Below are positions 12,100-24,625 of a DNA stretch of 64,000 bases, in pieces (positions within the stretch are counted from its first letter, which is position 1; every line of letters begins with the position of its first letter). This stretch comes from Anthoceros angustus. Its lineage: Eukaryota > Streptophyta > Anthocerotopsida > Anthocerotales > Anthocerotaceae. The position numbers and the translations under genes were made by a program. The DNA lies in NCBI GenBank assembly GCA_010909165.1, contig MU008162.1:806001-870000 (forward strand), given 5' to 3'. Below the pieces are notes generated by a model that worked only from the letters and a program-made list of their open reading frames with translations, did not search any database and had not been told where the DNA came from.

Positions 12100-13355
12100 A
12101 TGGAGGCGGAAACCATGGATCCGTCGTTGTGGAGCACTTTGCGGAAGACTGTTGAAGAAGTTTGTCCATGCTTAGGCCACGGTGGGGTGTGCTTAGCTAG
12201 TGTCTGTAAGTCATGGAGGGACCTCCTCTTGAGCGCGACTTTAAGCGCTTGCGAGAAATGGGTGACGCACCAGGTTGTTGAGTCGATTGCCGATTTGCGT
12301 TGTGGAGTTCATGCAGGTAGATTGGCACGATGCGCGTAGGCCCTCGGACATTCGTGCGGGCTAAGGCACAAGGGCTTGAGGTTGAGGCAAGGAATCTTGG
12401 CGGAAATGGGTTACCTCCTTGGGACAATTGTTTTGTCTGCGAGGATTACTATGCTTCTATCGAGCCTATAGACACCATTGCCGATATCTATGTTGCTAAC
12501 CCTCTAGCCCAAACTTGGTCATGTTTGCGAGAATGCTCCCGAGACATAGCTTTAAGCGCACATTCGAGAAGCGACGAATCACTTGAAGACGGGTATTTCG
12601 GTTCACGATTGTGAGTTATAACATAAGAGAATACCGAGTATCGCTACCATCTACTCAAGTTCTCACGGCTTGGAGAACGTGGTTCTCGAGGAGGCGTACT
12701 GGATTTGGAGTTTTGGTTTCAAAGCTTGCAAGCGGAACTCGAATTCATGGATTGTGCTATATGGCCACAATATGTTATCTGCCAAGAGAAACTATATGTT
12801 GCCACATGTATGCACACATTCTCCGATTATGATGATATTGTCATCTCGTCTACAACTTGGAAAATGGAGCGCAATTACAAATTCAAGAACCAAGATCTGG
12901 TTTAAAGGAGATGATACTTTTGTACTTGCACATCGTCCGTGGTACTTGGTTAGCATAATGGAGTATCGTGGGAGAGTGTTGTGTGCCGATTGGAGGATGA
13001 GTCGTGATGACCTTGAATACGGATTTGGGAGTTGGATTTGGATAGTCTTACTTGGCACAAACTCTCCAAAGATTCGTAAACAAGCATTGACGAGGCCGAT
13101 CTTCAAGAACCAAATGCGGAGTTATATGTTCTCATGGAAGACAGCCCATGCATTTTTGGAGAAGGCGTAATGGAGATAACATTTGCCTCACCCTTGGGGT
13201 TAGGGACTACCTACCATCACCCACACCACACCCACTTAATTGCTTATAATATCACAACCAATTCGTGGTCCGTTGTGTTGAGTGACTTGGTCCGTGACCA
13301 CTTGAATGCCCCGTACCATATTTTCTCTCCCAATTTTCAAAATCTTGGCTTGTGA
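12100..13355 (+). pseudogene. F-box-like protein relic
   Basis: The frame at 12100 begins MEAETMDPSLW and contains an F-box-like helix pair, 'EEVCPCLGHGGVCLASVCK' followed by SWRDLL (residues about 17-43). It stops at 12339. The reading continues in other frames: 'IADIYVANPLAQTWSCL' (12330-12614), 12670-13170 with 'SNSWIVLYG', and 'LIAYNITTNSWSVVLSDL' (13134-13355). The phrases 'vyvanPla..W' and 'Yni.tnsW' are typical of F-box-associated beta-propeller repeats. At least three frame changes are needed, so I call a pseudogene, although introns could explain some of them. Confidence 0.45.
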
Positions 13356-14905
13356 AGATGTGGTATGATTTTTAGAAATAAAATGATTATTTCTTAATTG
13401 TTATCCTCACATCGATTAAATCCACAAACACTCTTGTTAACCCCTAGACGATGAAATGTCCCAAATTGGAACATTCTTACGGTCTTGAGCGCTTTACAAA
13501 CAATTAATTATTCAAGAATTGAAAGAATATTTTTCTTTCTTTTTACGATGTTGTTCAACATTGACGCTCCCTCCTCCCATGCTTTTATCACAAAAAACTT
13601 ATGCGAAATGGGCGAAGAATCAAGAGAGATGCATGGAAAATGTCATTGCCACTCGAGCCCCATCAAGGCGTAACGACTCGTAAACTAAGTCAACCCGCCA
13701 TGACAATAACTCTACACACACTACGTTAAAGCTCGGCGAGCTAGAGTCAGGTGACAACTAATTGCGAGGGCCACGACTAGGAGATTGGGCACATCTTTGG
13801 TCCTCTTGTTTGGGCGTCGACAATTCTTTCCCATGAGTTTGGGACACTTCTCTCTGTTGTGGAACACATCGCTCAACTCTACAAAGTGTGGTAATGAAAG
13901 AATATGCTCATAGAGTTTTTGTGGGCTTGGTCAAAAGATGTGATCAAAAGTTTTGATGAACGTCATCTTCGTTAGCTCGGCTCAAGAGTTGGGTTAAGTA
14001 TGATCACCATAGCTTTTATATTTGTTGTTGGAATGAATCTTCTCCTAGCTCGTTGGATAAGATTAGTATGGAGAACCTTGGACATAATTTTATAATTTAA
14101 AACAAAAATACAAAATATTTAATTTCAAGTATTTGTTTTTTGTCCTAAACAAATGGTTGCCCCGTTGAACTCCGAATGGTCGAGGTTGTTTTCGAAATTG
14201 TCCCAAAGCGAATTATCATCTTCTTTATGATCCACTTCTACACGTGAAAACCACTTAGGGACGCCTGTAGCATTAGCCCAATGTTTTCTCCACAATGATA
14301 GCAATCTCCTTCTGGTCCACCCAAAAGGCTTCCCACCAATTGTACTCTTTAGCAGTCACCTATGGACGCAAATCTTGCAAAGGAGATCAGATGTGGGTGA
14401 GCATCCCATCGAGGGCTATCATTCAGTGTCAAGCTGATGAATTATAAGGCAAACTTGCACAGAGGTGACCATCGGGTCCCGTTCTTTCACTGCGTCTCTT
14501 TGGGCAGTGGGAATTTCGGTGAAATCAAGCCCTCGTCTTCATTCCTGATCAAATTCCAATTACAGATAAAAATCAACCTCACCGAGGCTTGAAGGCTGCG
14601 GAACCTTATGGACGAGGTGAGGCACGACGAAGACGAGCATTCAGCTCATGGACGACGGGACCGTGACCTCCACCGCACAGTGGTCGTAAAGGTGGGAGGC
14701 CTTTTAGCGAAGAGAGGGGCGCGTTCATGAAGAAGCAGGGCTCAAGGCAATGAGGGCTGTGTTGAGTTGAGACTTGGGATGATCGCATTTTATCACTTGA
14801 GCACCTGTTTCTGAAGGAGTTTTAGAGTAACTAATAGTGCTTCCTCACAATGGACTGCATTGAAAACGGACTCATGCTTTATAGTCTCTCAAGGAAAACC
14901 GACGG

Positions 14906-14983
14906 GCATAAAGCACTTCAACGACGGACTTATTTAAACTATCAGCATAAAGCACTTCAACGACAGACTTAGTTAAACTATCA
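14906..14983. repeat. 39 bp tandem duplication
   Basis: Two head-to-tail copies beginning 'gcataaagcacttcaacgac' occupy 14906-14944 and 14945-14983. They differ at two positions (g/a and t/g). Confidence 0.9.
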
Positions 14984-16313
14984 GAAAATGTCCACCCTTG
15001 TTGAGGGCATAACAAGAATCAGGTCATCAGAAAACCAAACGCCGACGCAGCAATGTATGGGAGCCCTTATTCTCGGGCAAAGGTAAAGGTGGGGAGTTTT
15101 AGTGGGTGAGGGAGTTCTTCCCAAGTCCTAGACAACCTGGGATGGTATCTAGGCACGTACTTAGATAACCTCAGTATAGTTGGGATGATACGGTGTGTAA
15201 TAGGGGAATCAGAACCCTTGCTGAAGATTTCTCCCCCGAGGTTGTTTTGATTTATTTTCAAAATATCAAATTAAAAAAATCAGAAAACCAAAGTTCGCTA
15301 AAGACAGCCGCCCGCAATGTGGGGACAACACTTCGATCTTTACAACTGCTCAGTCCCTTAGATGTTCATATGCACGTCTCATCACCGATCAGTGCCAAAA
15401 GTTTTCGTCACAGCAGTCCGCAGGCACTAATGGTGCCGTAAATCATCGACAGGGAACACGAAACTCGTACTTAGAACGACAAAACCAGAACAGGCCAGCA
15501 CAACGTTCTCAAACGAATCATGGGACGGCCATCGGAGCAAGAGCAACGTCCACCGCCAGGTGGAACTCATCAGCAGTTTTCTGGAGCACACCAGCAGTTT
15601 TCCTTGGGCATCAGGAATACATTCAGAGGCACGGAACACTAGATATGTTGCAACACAACGTCCTGGCACAAAAGCACAGTCTGGACCAGGATAGCGAGGG
15701 CTGCTCCCGCTGAGAGGTACCTCTACAACTCAGCAGGTTCATTTGGCTTCAGGGAACGGATCCAGAGACATTGACAGTCAAGGGATCAGATTAAGAAGCG
15801 GCGAGCAAAGTCTCAAAAAAGCGAGGAGAGGATCTCAAACCCTAGTCGGATCCGGAGCTGCGGGGGCTTGGAAGAGGACGCAAGCCTACCGCGCGGAATA
15901 CGCAGGCCGCCGAGCTGAGCCGCTTGTGCTCAGCCCCTGCAGCCGCCATGAAATTAATCCAAGCACACCTCTCTCCGACATTCTCACAGGGACTCTCGAA
16001 ACAGAACACAGACAACCACGATATGAGATCAATGCTTCGGCCGGAAGGTTCTTATAGGGCTCTAGGTTATGGACTCTGGAGCCCTAACTTCTAATGGTGA
16101 AGCGGCTGGATATCCTGAAAGAACATACCTAAGCAAACAGCCAAAGTTGGTACATGGCTTCTATTTAGCGGGAACCTGCTATGTACCTTCCATTCTAGCG
16201 GAGTACATGGAAACCGCTATCATCATTCATGCCAACGGCAAGTCTCACAAATCGCTCGTCAGTCATCTGCGAACGGATCGAGTACTCCAGCCGCAGAGCC
16301 AAGTGAACAGAAT

Positions 16314-16430
16314 GAAGCACCCACCCATCAGAGCAAATAGGCAGAATTGCACGTAACACCAGCTACAGAGGGCGGATGGAAGCACCCACCCATCAGAGGA
16401 AGAGGCAGAATTACAAGCAGCACCATTGAC
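16314..16430. repeat. ~66 bp imperfect tandem duplication
   Basis: The segment 'gaagcacccacccatcagag' starts at 16314 and again at 16380. Both copies continue with 'ggcagaatt.ca' and '.aacacc'-like sequence. It lies upstream of the PPR relic. Confidence 0.75.
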
Positions 16431-16583
16431 ACAAGGTGGAGAGAGAGGGAGAGACGGGGGTGGAGCAGAGCTGCACCATCGTCGGCAGCCTCCCCTCGCA
16501 TTCTCATGCTGAGACACCTTCCTGTTGAATAACCACCAGCTTTCACGGGAAAAAGAACAAATCATACCAGTCAGCTTTGGCGG

Positions 16584-18476
16584 ATGTTCAGCTGGCTGCT
16601 TTGGGTCTGTGATGGGTCACGCCCTACGTCCACCTGGAGCTGGTCGGATGATTTGAGTTCCATTTGCAGGCGTGCAGGTCTACTGACGGCTGAAACTGTG
16701 ACCAAACTATGTGAGCATGGCCAGGTTACTGAAGCTGTCAAGGCTCTGGGAGTTCTGGGTCAATCAGATTGTCATGAATACCACTCCCTGTTTTATTCCG
16801 TCCTGAAGAGATGTGTGGATACGAAGGATGTGATTCTTGGTCGGCGTGTCCATGCTCTTATCGTGCGAAGGGGTGTCGTTCGGACACCTTTCTGTGCAAC
16901 CATGCCCTGAGAATGTATGCTGCTCATGCCAGGTTGCAAGAGGCGATGGATGTGTTCACCGGGGTCCCCAACCAAGATGCCTTCACGTGCTCGGCCATAA
17001 TTTGTGCGCATGTCCAATATGGGCAAGCCTTACAACTGTATCATCGGATGCGCAGGTCCAATATGGGCAAGCCATGCAACTGTATAATCGGATGCGCAGG
17101 TCAAGTTTGAAGCGAGATGGCCAATTGTTTGTAGCAGCCCTTCGGGCTTGTGCAAGAGGAGCAGACTTGGAATGGGTGACAGGTGTACGCTGACCTGTTG
17201 GCCAGTGGGTTTGAGCCTGATTTGATTGTTTGTAACTGCAGGTGGACATGTACGCGAAGTGTGGGAGAATGGAGGATGCTTAGAGAGTTTTTGATGGACT
17301 TGGTCAAAAAGATGTGGTGACATGGACTGCTCTGCTAGCAAGATATTCTCAGCAGGGCTTAGGCGAAGAGGCCCTTCAGCTATACAATGCTATGCAAGAA
17401 GAATTCATTGTTGTGATCCAATTCTGTGACATCTGTGTGTCTTCTACAGGCATGTGCAAGTCTAGGTACCTAGGCTTTGGAGAAGGGGAAACACTTTCAA
17501 GCCCAGATTAGGGAACGAGGACTTCAGGTTGATGTTGTTCTAGGTTGCAGCTTGGTGAACAGGTATGCAAAGTGCGGCAGCCTAGAGGATGCTCGTGGAG
17601 TGTTTGGCAGACTTGGTGAAAAGGACGTGGTAGCATGGACCGCTCTGATAGCAGGATGCTTGCAGCAGGGCATGGGTCAGGAAGCCCTTCGTCTTTACAG
17701 TGCCATGCCACAAGAAGGCCTAGATGCACCCAATTCTGTGACCTCTGTGTGCCTTCTGCAGGCATGTTCAAGTCTGGGCACCCCAGCTCCATGCTCAGAT
17801 CTGAGAATGATATCTCCAGGCTAATGTGCTTGTAGACAACAGTTTGGCGAAGATATATGTCAAGTGTGGCAATTTGGAAGATGCTAAAAGAGTTTTCGAT
17901 GGGCTTTTTTAAAAAGAGGTGGGACTTGAACCGCAGGATATCCACAGAGGGGGATGTGTCAGGAATCCCACCATCTGTACAGTGCTATGCAACAAGAAGA
18001 GATTGCCGACCTGACTGTGTTACGTTTGTGTGCCTCCTGCAGGCTTGCTCATGCCTGCAGGAGCTTTGGAGACTGGCAATCAGCTTCATGAACAGATTCG
18101 ACAACGGGGGCTCCAGGGTGATGTGTCCGTAGCCAACAGTTTGGTAGAGCATGGTGGATGCACAGCAGGTGTTTGAGGCATTGCCGAAAAACGACCCCGT
18201 CGCCTGGAATGCACTGATCACACGTCATGTAGACAGCAAAATTGTCGTAGACTTTGTTTCACAGAATGATTCAGGATAGCATACAACCAGCTGGCATCAC
18301 GTTCCTTGGTGTACTAACAGTATGTAGCCATGCTGGGCTAGTGAACGAGGGGCAAGAGTACTTCACTTCAAATAAGCTCACACTATGGCATCACTCCCGC
18401 GGTGGAGCAATATACATGCATGGTAGATCTTCTGGGCCGTGCAGGCCAACTGGATGAGGCACTGGCTCTTATCAGC
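16584..18476 (+). pseudogene. PLS-type pentatricopeptide repeat protein, disrupted
   Basis: PPR proteins bind organellar RNA. The plus strand reads a run of P/L/S repeats: 'VLKRCVDTKDVILGRRVHAL', 'NHALRMYAAHARLQEAMDVF', 'VDMYAKCGRMEDA' with an in-frame stop, 'KDVVTWTALLARYSQQGLG', 'VNRYAKCGSLEDARGVF' with 'WTALIAGCLQQGMGQEALRL' (best block, 17477-17824), 'IYVKCGNLEDAKRVFDG', 'ALPKNDPVAWNALI', 'GITFLGVLTVCSHAGLVNEG' and finally 'LDEALALISA'. The frame changes at least six times, and stops interrupt two repeats. One shift comes from a 44 bp tandem duplication at 17013-17100. Homology ends abruptly at a perfect hairpin (18447-18496), and no E/DYW tail follows. An intact PPR gene would need extensive error correction, so this is a pseudogene. 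Confidence 0.8.
17013..17100. repeat. 44 bp tandem duplication inside the PPR relic
   Basis: The segment 'tccaatatgggcaagcc' plus 27 following bases occupies 17013-17056 and is repeated at 17057-17100 with a few differences. The unit is not a multiple of three, so it shifts the PPR reading frame. Confidence 0.9.
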
Positions 18477-18496
18477 GCCAGTGCCTCATCCAGTTG
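18447..18496. repeat. Perfect 20 bp inverted repeat (10 nt loop) at the end of PPR homology
   Basis: Arm 18447-18466 (caactggatgaggcactggc) is exactly the reverse complement of 18477-18496, with a 10 nt spacer. The left arm is PPR coding sequence ('QLDEALA'). The right arm has no PPR meaning, so it looks like a templated inverted copy made at the breakpoint. Confidence 0.95.
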
Positions 18497-18499
18497 CCA

Positions 18500-19205
18500 G
18501 GGATCTTAACTTTTCCGGGACCGGCCGAAGAACCGTTGCAAACTGAAGCCCTGCTGACGATACATGGCCTTGGTATTTGTAGCTTTGGAAATCGCAAGAT
18601 ACCCTTGCTGAAATAGCGACAAATGTGCTGGGAATCCACAATATACCCTCTTCGTATTTGTAGCAGAGCTTGGGAATTGAACACTCTTGATACATTATCT
18701 GGTGCTTTCAAATTGAGCAGGCAGGACATGGAGCAGGCAGGATATGGTGCAGCAGTCTCGACTGTCGAGGCCACCACTCGGCCAATTCGGTGGGTGCCAT
18801 GTCCAATAATCATATTTTTGATTCTGTCTACTGGTGCAGGCTGCAGCAGTGTCGAAGCCGCCACTCCGCCAATGTGTTGGTGCTCGGTGCAGCAGATATT
18901 CCTTCAGACAAGTATTATGATCATATTTGTGATGACTTCCTAGATTGATCAGATTTGTGATTCTTTCTTTTTTGTGTAGGACGGCCAGTTTACCACCCGA
19001 AATTGAACGAGGTGACAGATCCAGTTTCCCTCACCCATCGCCGGAAACTTCAGAATCGTGGGATGGATTCCCTTCAGCTATAATCCCGTGCAGTGAGAGC
19101 CTCAATTGCCAGATTCAAGAGGCGGCAGAATGAGATGGGAGATGGATAGAATGGCTTGAAGCCGGACAATGGGCTCGCTGGCCTGCTGCCTTCAGTAGCT
19201 GGTGA
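18500..19205. other. Spacer between PPR relic and P450 fragment
   Basis: No gene is seen. An imperfect repeat containing 'gcagcagt.tcga.g.c.ccactc.gccaat' occurs near 18749-18787 and 18842-18880. Confidence 0.5.
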
Positions 19206-19695
19206 AGTTGGAAGGGCAAAATTTTGGGCAGTAATCCAGTGGTAATGGGGCTCATGTTGGCGCTCTCGGCCTTGGCCTTGGCACAGGCTTTTCTGAACAT
19301 CGGGAGGGTGCTGAATCCGGGGCCGGGCAAGCGGAAGTTTCCTCCAGGCCCCACAGGATGGCCCGTGCAGGGAAGCCTGGTGTCCGTTTTCATGAATTCC
19401 GCAAAGCTTCCCCACGCTGCGTTGCGCGATCTGTCCAGGCAGTACGGGCCCATCCTGTGCTTCCTTCCGGCCGGGGACGGGTCTGGGCGTGTGGCACATG
19501 CTCGCCAACGGATCGATCACGGGGGCTAGTTCCCCTTGGCCTGGTGCATTCCAAAGGGTTGTTCTCCTTCGTCTCGGGATGGATGGAAAATTTCATCTCC
19601 TTTTCTTACATAAGGTCTCTTTTTTTTTAAAATAGCATATGGGGATAGAAGATGTATCTCCTCATTTTCGAACTCATTGTGGTTTTGATGGCATG
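19206..19695 (+). pseudogene. Cytochrome P450 N-terminal fragment (copy A)
   Basis: Translation from the ATG at 19245 gives a hydrophobic membrane anchor (MGLMLALSALALAQAF), the proline-rich hinge 'KFPPGPTGWPVQGSL', then 'LPHAALRDLSRQYGPI', all typical of a plant microsomal P450 N-terminus (about 75 residues). The frame is lost after about 19465, and homology resumes as 'GSITGASSPWPGAFQRVVL' in another frame. The fragment ends exactly where the LTR array begins (19696). The rest of the enzyme, including the heme Cys motif, is absent. Confidence 0.75.
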
Positions 19696-20252
19696 AGTAA
19701 CACCCCCTTTTCAGCGAGGTGGGGCAGTCACGCAGTTAGCGACAAAAACATCACCAGACACCAGCACTAGGCCTCCAAGTAGCCCGCCGTCCTTCCACGG
19801 ACGACTCATGATCCGCTGCTATTTATTCCAGCAGAGTCAACAAGAATACATGAGAGATCGAGAGAGCTCCCCATCTTTGCCTAAGCTAGGAGCTTAGCTC
19901 TCTCCCTCGATCTCCTCCTCAGCTCTCCTCTAGCACGCTCACACTCCCTCCCAAAGCCTCTAGGCACCAAAGTCCTATCCTCACAAGAGTGTAGCTCCCA
20001 AGTGCTAGGATCCTTCTAGACATGCTCACACTCTAGGCTCCCAAGGCCTTTAGGCTCCAAAGTCCTATCCTCAAGAGTGTAGCTCCCATGCTAGGATCAC
20101 AAGATATCTCTAGGGCTAGCCTCATCTCCTTATATAGGAGGCTTACATCATTTCCAAAGTAACGCTAAAAGCGGACTTTCTTCCTTAAGCCCTAAGCTAA
20201 GTCTTACCACCACTACTTACAACTTACTAACTAGATCCATGCATGCTTCTCA
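19696..20252 (-). repeat. LTR 1 of the gypsy array (557 bp)
   Basis: It runs from 'agtaacaccc' to 'gcatgcttctca' and is homologous to LTR 2 and LTR 3. On the minus strand it begins TGAGAAGCATGCA and ends GTGTTACT. It contains tandem subrepeats of about 75-80 bp ('ctaggctcccaaggcctttaggctccaaagtcctatcctc...'). The subrepeat number differs between LTRs and explains their different lengths. Confidence 0.85.
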
Positions 20253-23200
20253 AAGGCTGTTACTTCTCCCCATCAGGAAAAGAATCATCTCTGATAGCCA
20301 ACGATCGAGAGATCATCCAGATCCTTTCAATATCCTCTAACGTTACCCAAAGCTGGATCGAGATCCCACGCAACTTTACCATATCGTGGTACGATTCCAC
20401 GCTTTGTAGGCACGCTACTCTCGCAAGGAATTCCTCAATTTCCAGTCCTTGATTATCGCACGAGAACACGTACTTCTTCTTGTCCATGTCTTCTTTCTTT
20501 TTCGCACAAATGGTTTCGAGTGATACATGAAACACATTGTGTGCAAAAATCCATTCAGCACCGTAACTTGTAAGCCACTTCTCCAATGCGCTTCAAGACT
20601 ACAAATGGACCACCATATCTTGGCCTTAACTTAAGAGTTAATCCTTGAGGTAATGGGAAATGCTTCAATTTCACCCATACTTTATCCCCAACGTTGAAGA
20701 CTTTCTCTCCTGCCTATCGATATTTCTTCCGACGTGCTTGAGCCTTGGCTAAAATTCCTTTGGCAATCTCATGCCTAGCCTTCAAGCTCAATGAATCGGC
20801 GTGGATCTCTAGTGGTAGTATCGAAAACTTCAGCATTTAGCATGGATACCACGTCCGGTGAATTTCCTCCCATCTCAAAGGACTACATCCAAGAGTATGC
20901 GTGTTGTTATAACAAAATTGCATCGTCTAGATGATCACCCAATCCCTCGATCAATCACATAATGCCTTAAGTATTCTTCTTGGATTCGGTTGACTCGTCG
21001 GTTGAGCCATCGATCCGGATGGAAAAGTGCTCATACATAATTCCACATTCAAGCATTTCATCAAAATGCTGCCAAAATTCTCCTGTGAACCTTGGATCCC
21101 CTCACTCACAATGCATAGGTAAGCCATGGTACTTGTATATATACTTCTTAAACAAGTGGCTACCTCAGCCACTCGCTTCTTTGTAGGGATGAAATGTGCT
21201 TGTTTGGTGAATCTATCCACCACCATCATGATAGACAACCATTCGGTGGCAAAGGCATGATAAAATCCATAGAGATACTCTTCCAAGGTCCACTTGGAAT
21301 AGGGAGTGTAAACCTCTTGGTTTAGCTTGCTCCACCTTATCTTCGACAAACAGACATGCCTTGACATAATCCACGTATCTTTACATTCCGGCCGATAAAG
21401 CAGCTTCCTTAGCTTCTCATAAGTGGGGTCAATTCCGTGACACACTTGGCTCATCATGACATTCGAAGCAATTTGCTCTTCAACTCAAGAATTTGGGATC
21501 ACAATCCTCCTCTTGTATATCAACAAACCATCCCTCAATTTGAACTTGCTTCCTTTCGCTCTATTCCATTAATCCATCGAACATGGATCCTGCAGATATG
21601 CTTCCTTGATCTTGTGAGTGTCCATAGGTTCAACCAGATTGCCATTGCCTTTACTTCCGACTCTTTTGCGACTCGGTCATCCAACCTTATTCTCTTTTCC
21701 GGTTTATACTTGAGAGTCACATCATACATAGCTAGGAAATCTTGCCATCTAGCTTGTCTTGCATTCAACTTCAATGGTTAGAAGTATGTTGTCGATATTA
21801 TCGATAGAGCACAAAAGATCCCAAGAGATAGTGTCTCCATACCTTCGGACAATGAATGATGCGTCATTTCCTTCTCATAGGTGGGATACTTCAACTCATA
21901 AGGATGCAATTTCCTTGACTCAAAAGCTATCTTATGGTCTTGCATCAACACTCCACCTATGGCCACGTCGAGGCATCAGACACTTCCACATCCTTCTTGG
22001 GATCATACATTCCTAAAACCGAGTTGTACTCAATTCATCTTCAAGTATTCAAATCTTGACATTCATCCCACTTCCAAGCTTTCGTCATCTTTAAGAGGTC
22101 GTTATGGGGCTGCTATCTTAGCAAACATCTGTACAAATCTCCACATACGTAAGCCAAACCCATAAAACTGCGAACCTCATGAATGTTCCTAGGAGGTTGC
22201 CAATCTTGAATGGCCCTCACCTTATCGGATCCATTCGATGCCATCAGAGACAATAAAGCCTAAGAAAAGCTACCTCTTGACGGTCACACTTCTTAATTGC
22301 CAAGAACAAAGAATTCTCTCTTAGCTTGTAACACTTCTCTTAAGTGTTCGCATGTTCCTCCAAGGTATGGCTAAAGATCAAAATGTCATCCGGATAGATT
22401 ACAACACACTTGTCCACGGATCTATGAATATAGTATTCATAAGTGTATAAAATGTATGCATTAGTAAGTCCAAATGGCATGACCGAAATTCAAAAGCCCC
22501 ATACCGGTCCTACATGTCGCTTTTGTACTCATGTCCCTCTGCGATTCGATCGATAGTACCCGCCATCGATCTAGCTTGGTGAAATACTTGGCACCCTTCA
22601 ACCTCAAACATATCATCCATTCTTGGCAAAGGATATGCATTCTTCGTAATTTGATTCGAGCTCGTAATCTAAACACATCCTTAGTCCTCCATTCTTCTTG
22701 CGTAAACAATACGGCGCACCAAAGGAGACTTAGAGACTCGATATATCCCTTTGCCAGTTGGATAGTTGTCGCTTGAGTTCCGTAGCTCATCCTGCGACAA
22801 TCTATATGGTGCTCGACGGGCGTACTCCCCTCAATTCAATCTCATGATCTACTACTCTATGAGGCGGTAAAGGTGGCAATTCATCGCATCAAATCCTTAA
22901 AGTCATCCAAGACACTGTAATTCCTTGGGATGTCTTTCTCTTGAGGATTCTTCCTCAAGACCATCCTCTAATCCAGGAGCATAACTAGATAAAGCTCCTT
23001 CTTCATCTTATGTCGCTTGAGCTCTCTTTTGAAATCAAGCATCGAGCACATCTCAAGCTTGACTAAGATTAGCACAAACCACCTTGTGCTTTCCATTCTT
23101 CAATATCTCAATGGTGCGGGACTTCACATCTACACGCACTTCATTGGATTTCATCCACTCTAGACCCAAGATAACATCATGGTCATCCATGTCTACAACT

Positions 23201-24625
23201 GAAACTCATGTATCCTTCCCACGCTTCTATTTGCAGCTTTACTCCATGCAATTCACCCAAGAAAAGCGAGTTCCTTTAGCTTGCTTGATTCCATATGGCG
23301 GAAGTACTAGCCCATTCTAGCCCAAGCTCTTTTTATGCGAGTTATAAAATTGTGGGTGGCGAGTCCAACAATAACTCTACTTCTAAGCCATTCATCTTTC
23401 CACATATGTACATAAGGGCTCCACCTTCCCTCAAAATAGTGTCATCCTTGACACTAGATGACTCACCACATCTTCACCACAACATGTGGCCCGCGTCATT
23501 TGGGCTCTGCGAAGCTCACGAATCCTAAGTCCGGAGCTTGAGGATTGGCGGCTATCACATTCTTGGGAATTCCCGCATGCGGACAATCTTTCGCAAAGTG
23601 TCCTTGCTCCCCTCAAGCACCGCACCAAATTGAGGGCTCGTCCTTTGGCTTCCACGGCCACGACCTCTATTGGCTCCTCTTCCTCTTCCTCGCCTCACCA
23701 ACATTATCATTTGTTCCAATATGCCCGGTGTTGGTGGCTCTTCCTCTACCTCGTGATCTTCCTTGAAAAGATCTTGGATACCTTCCTCGAAAGACCGGTG
23801 CTTCCTCGGCACGACTTGTGTCGTATCGCATCTGCCATAATAGCCTCTCGCAGAGTTTGAGGTTTTGTCATCGATTCTATCCAGAGCCCACCTTTGAGTC
23901 CACTATAAAACATGGAGCTTATCCACCTCGCATATGTCAGGCATTGTAACACATGCTAAATTCACTCACATACCGCAACATTCTGTGCTTCACATTCTCT
24001 AGCATCCTTCTTGCCAGATAGATGCATTAGTTGGTGGAATTGAAGTTGCGGTGCATCTTTGAATTACGCCGGTGGAAATAGTTTCCACTCTATTACCTGT
24101 TCAATACTCGAACATAAGTTCTCCACCAAGTAAGGCGTACCCTTCTAAGAAGTTAACGATGTGATCTAGATACTCTTCTGCGGAATCCTGCGGTAGTATC
24201 CTTCCAATGAGAAAAACCACGAATTGATTTTCTCCACATCTCGTTCACCCTTATACCTATCTGGGGGCTGAACGCTTAGCCTCAACTTCTTGGGTCTCCT
24301 TGCTCTACTCCTTTCTGGGCCAGGCTCCAATTCGTCCTGTTCATCATCCTTCTCTGCTTCATCGAGCTTCCTTTTTCCTTGTACTTGTTGCTCTAGAGCT
24401 TCCATTCTCCTCAAAAGATTTTGAAGCTCCTCTTGCGGCATGGTGACGGTCTTGACCCAGGTATCTGCCGTTCGATTAGTGGCTCCATCGAGGCTCATCC
24501 ACTGGTCTCCACCATAGGAGCCTTCTCTTTCTTCGCCGTATTCTCTCTGCTGCACGGCTCTTGAGATCGGCCATCTCCATAGCGTCCTAGCTAAAAGATG
24601 CTTCAACCTTGAGCTCGATACCACA
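20253..24625 (-). mobile_element. Ty3/gypsy internal region, copy 1 (broken)
   Basis: Minus strand, gene order gag to integrase. Gag is at 24166-24633, with 'MPQEELQNLLRRMEALEQQV', a basic patch and 'ERDVEKINSWFFSLEGYY'. A CCHC-like region lies near 23560, the protease/RT part at about 22.4-23.3 kb, RNase H at about 21.5-21.97 kb ('KLHPYELKYPTYEKEMTHH'), and integrase at 20951-21457 ('DRFTKQAHFIPTKKRV'). A C-terminal block at 20260-20586 resembles a degenerate chromodomain, suggesting a chromovirus. Many small indels break every frame. The primer site next to LTR 2 (24609-24625) has lost one base compared with copy 2. Non-autonomous. Confidence 0.85.

Larger units (their letters stand above)
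13360..16580. other. Intergenic stretch without a recognisable gene
   Basis: The region is fairly AT-rich to about 15.3 kb, with only short frames. It contains two tandem duplications (14906-14983 and 16314-16430, listed separately). A 104-codon plus frame at 15743-16057 has no recognisable domain. Confidence 0.5.

Noticed and set aside
13360-16580. Protein gene at 15743-16057
   Set aside because: 104 codons, no domain, no neighbouring exons, located among repeats.
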